Below the pieces are notes generated by a model. It did not search any database. It saw only the letters and a list, made by a program, of their open reading frames with translations, and was not told where the DNA came from. DNA of 30,511 nucleotides, taken from the IMG/VR virus record IMGVR_UViG_3300046002_000768, positions 1-30,511 of that record; one strand, 5' to 3'. Position 1 is the stretch's first letter. Each line of letters begins with the position of its first letter. This DNA is from a virus. This document shows positions 30,369-30,511 of this stretch, piece after piece. The position numbers were made by a program, and so were the translations under genes.

Positions 30369-30511
30369 TGGAAAAGACAGTTGATATACAACTAAAAGAA
30401 TTACGTGAACGAATCGCATTAGAGATTGAACTCGCTTGTCAACAAGCACTCGAAGATAAAGAACACGATAACAATATGAAGTGCACCTGTAGTATAGCAG
30501 CAGATATTGCA
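30368..30511 (+). CDS. small helical protein, 3' end outside window
   Basis: An open frame of 48 codons that reaches the window edge: MEKTVDIQLKELRERIALEI followed by ELACQQALEDKEHDNNMKCT and CSIAADIA. The first 30 residues form a charged amphipathic helix (LRERIALEIELAC), of a type common in actinobacteriophage early regions, where a C-terminal C.. AA..A follows. Start overlaps the upstream stop by one base. The function and full length cannot be seen. Confidence 0.7.
   Translation, partial: MEKTVDIQLKELRERIALEIELACQQALEDKEHDNNMKCTCSIAADIA

Noticed and set aside
1-30511. CRISPR array, transposon or integrase
   Set aside because: No regularly spaced repeats, transposase, integrase or terminal inverted repeats were seen on either strand.

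Overview
This window looks like part of the genome of an uncultured tailed phage (Caudoviricetes), or a very similar prophage. It holds the whole late (virion plus lysis) operon, flanked by the ends of two other transcription units. Several features point to a low-GC, Gram-positive and probably actinobacterial host, of the freshwater actinobacterial phage kind: a CHAP endolysin with no signal peptide, small proteins of types I associate with actinobacteriophages, strong AGGAG-type ribosome sites, and a CRP/GlxR-like palindrome. The host assignment is inference. No integrase, repressor, tRNA or host gene is visible.

Layout. (1) Positions 1-506, minus strand: two small genes, one cut by the window edge, driven leftward by a promoter-like TTGACA-17-TAATGT with a TGTGA-N6-TCACA palindrome upstream. 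(2) About 516-1189: an AT-rich intergenic region dense in palindromes, GC hairpins and TATATA tracts. (3) 1190-13278, plus strand: large terminase with a TerS-like HTH at its N-terminus, portal, two small proteins, an 1809-residue giant protein and two further predicted internal virion proteins. (4) 13404-17133: scaffold-like protein, major capsid protein followed by a 13-bp stem-loop, a run of small and often lysine-rich proteins, and a glycosyltransferase-like protein with a DSD motif. (5) 17130-25901: head-tail or tail protein, tail fibre, three tandem paralogous adhesin-type proteins (two ending in polyglycine domains), two small tail-associated proteins and a 746-residue tail protein. (6) 25901-28685: lysis region with four small membrane proteins, an unusual secreted protein with a long Pro/Glu spacer and a C-terminal membrane anchor, a CHAP endolysin and a small Cys4 protein. 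A strong rho-independent terminator follows at 28713-28756. (7) 28757-30511: a second AT-rich regulatory region, then a rightward unit starting with a RecB/Cas4-like PD-(D/E)XK nuclease split over two overlapping genes, a protein with a C-terminal Cys/His motif, and two small genes.

No tape-measure-like gene and no tail-tube gene are recognisable between capsid and fibres. The giant proteins lie between portal and scaffold. I therefore infer a podovirus-like virion with ejection proteins, although this rests on gene order only. Almost all late genes overlap by 1-4 bases (TAATG, ATGA, GTGA), so translation is probably coupled along one long transcript.

The most interesting items are the split nuclease and the RNA-switch-like leader in front of it, the wall-spanning secreted protein in the lysis region, the tandem adhesin paralogues, the CRP/GlxR-like site, and a shared hairpin plus AT-tract module in front of both rightward operons.
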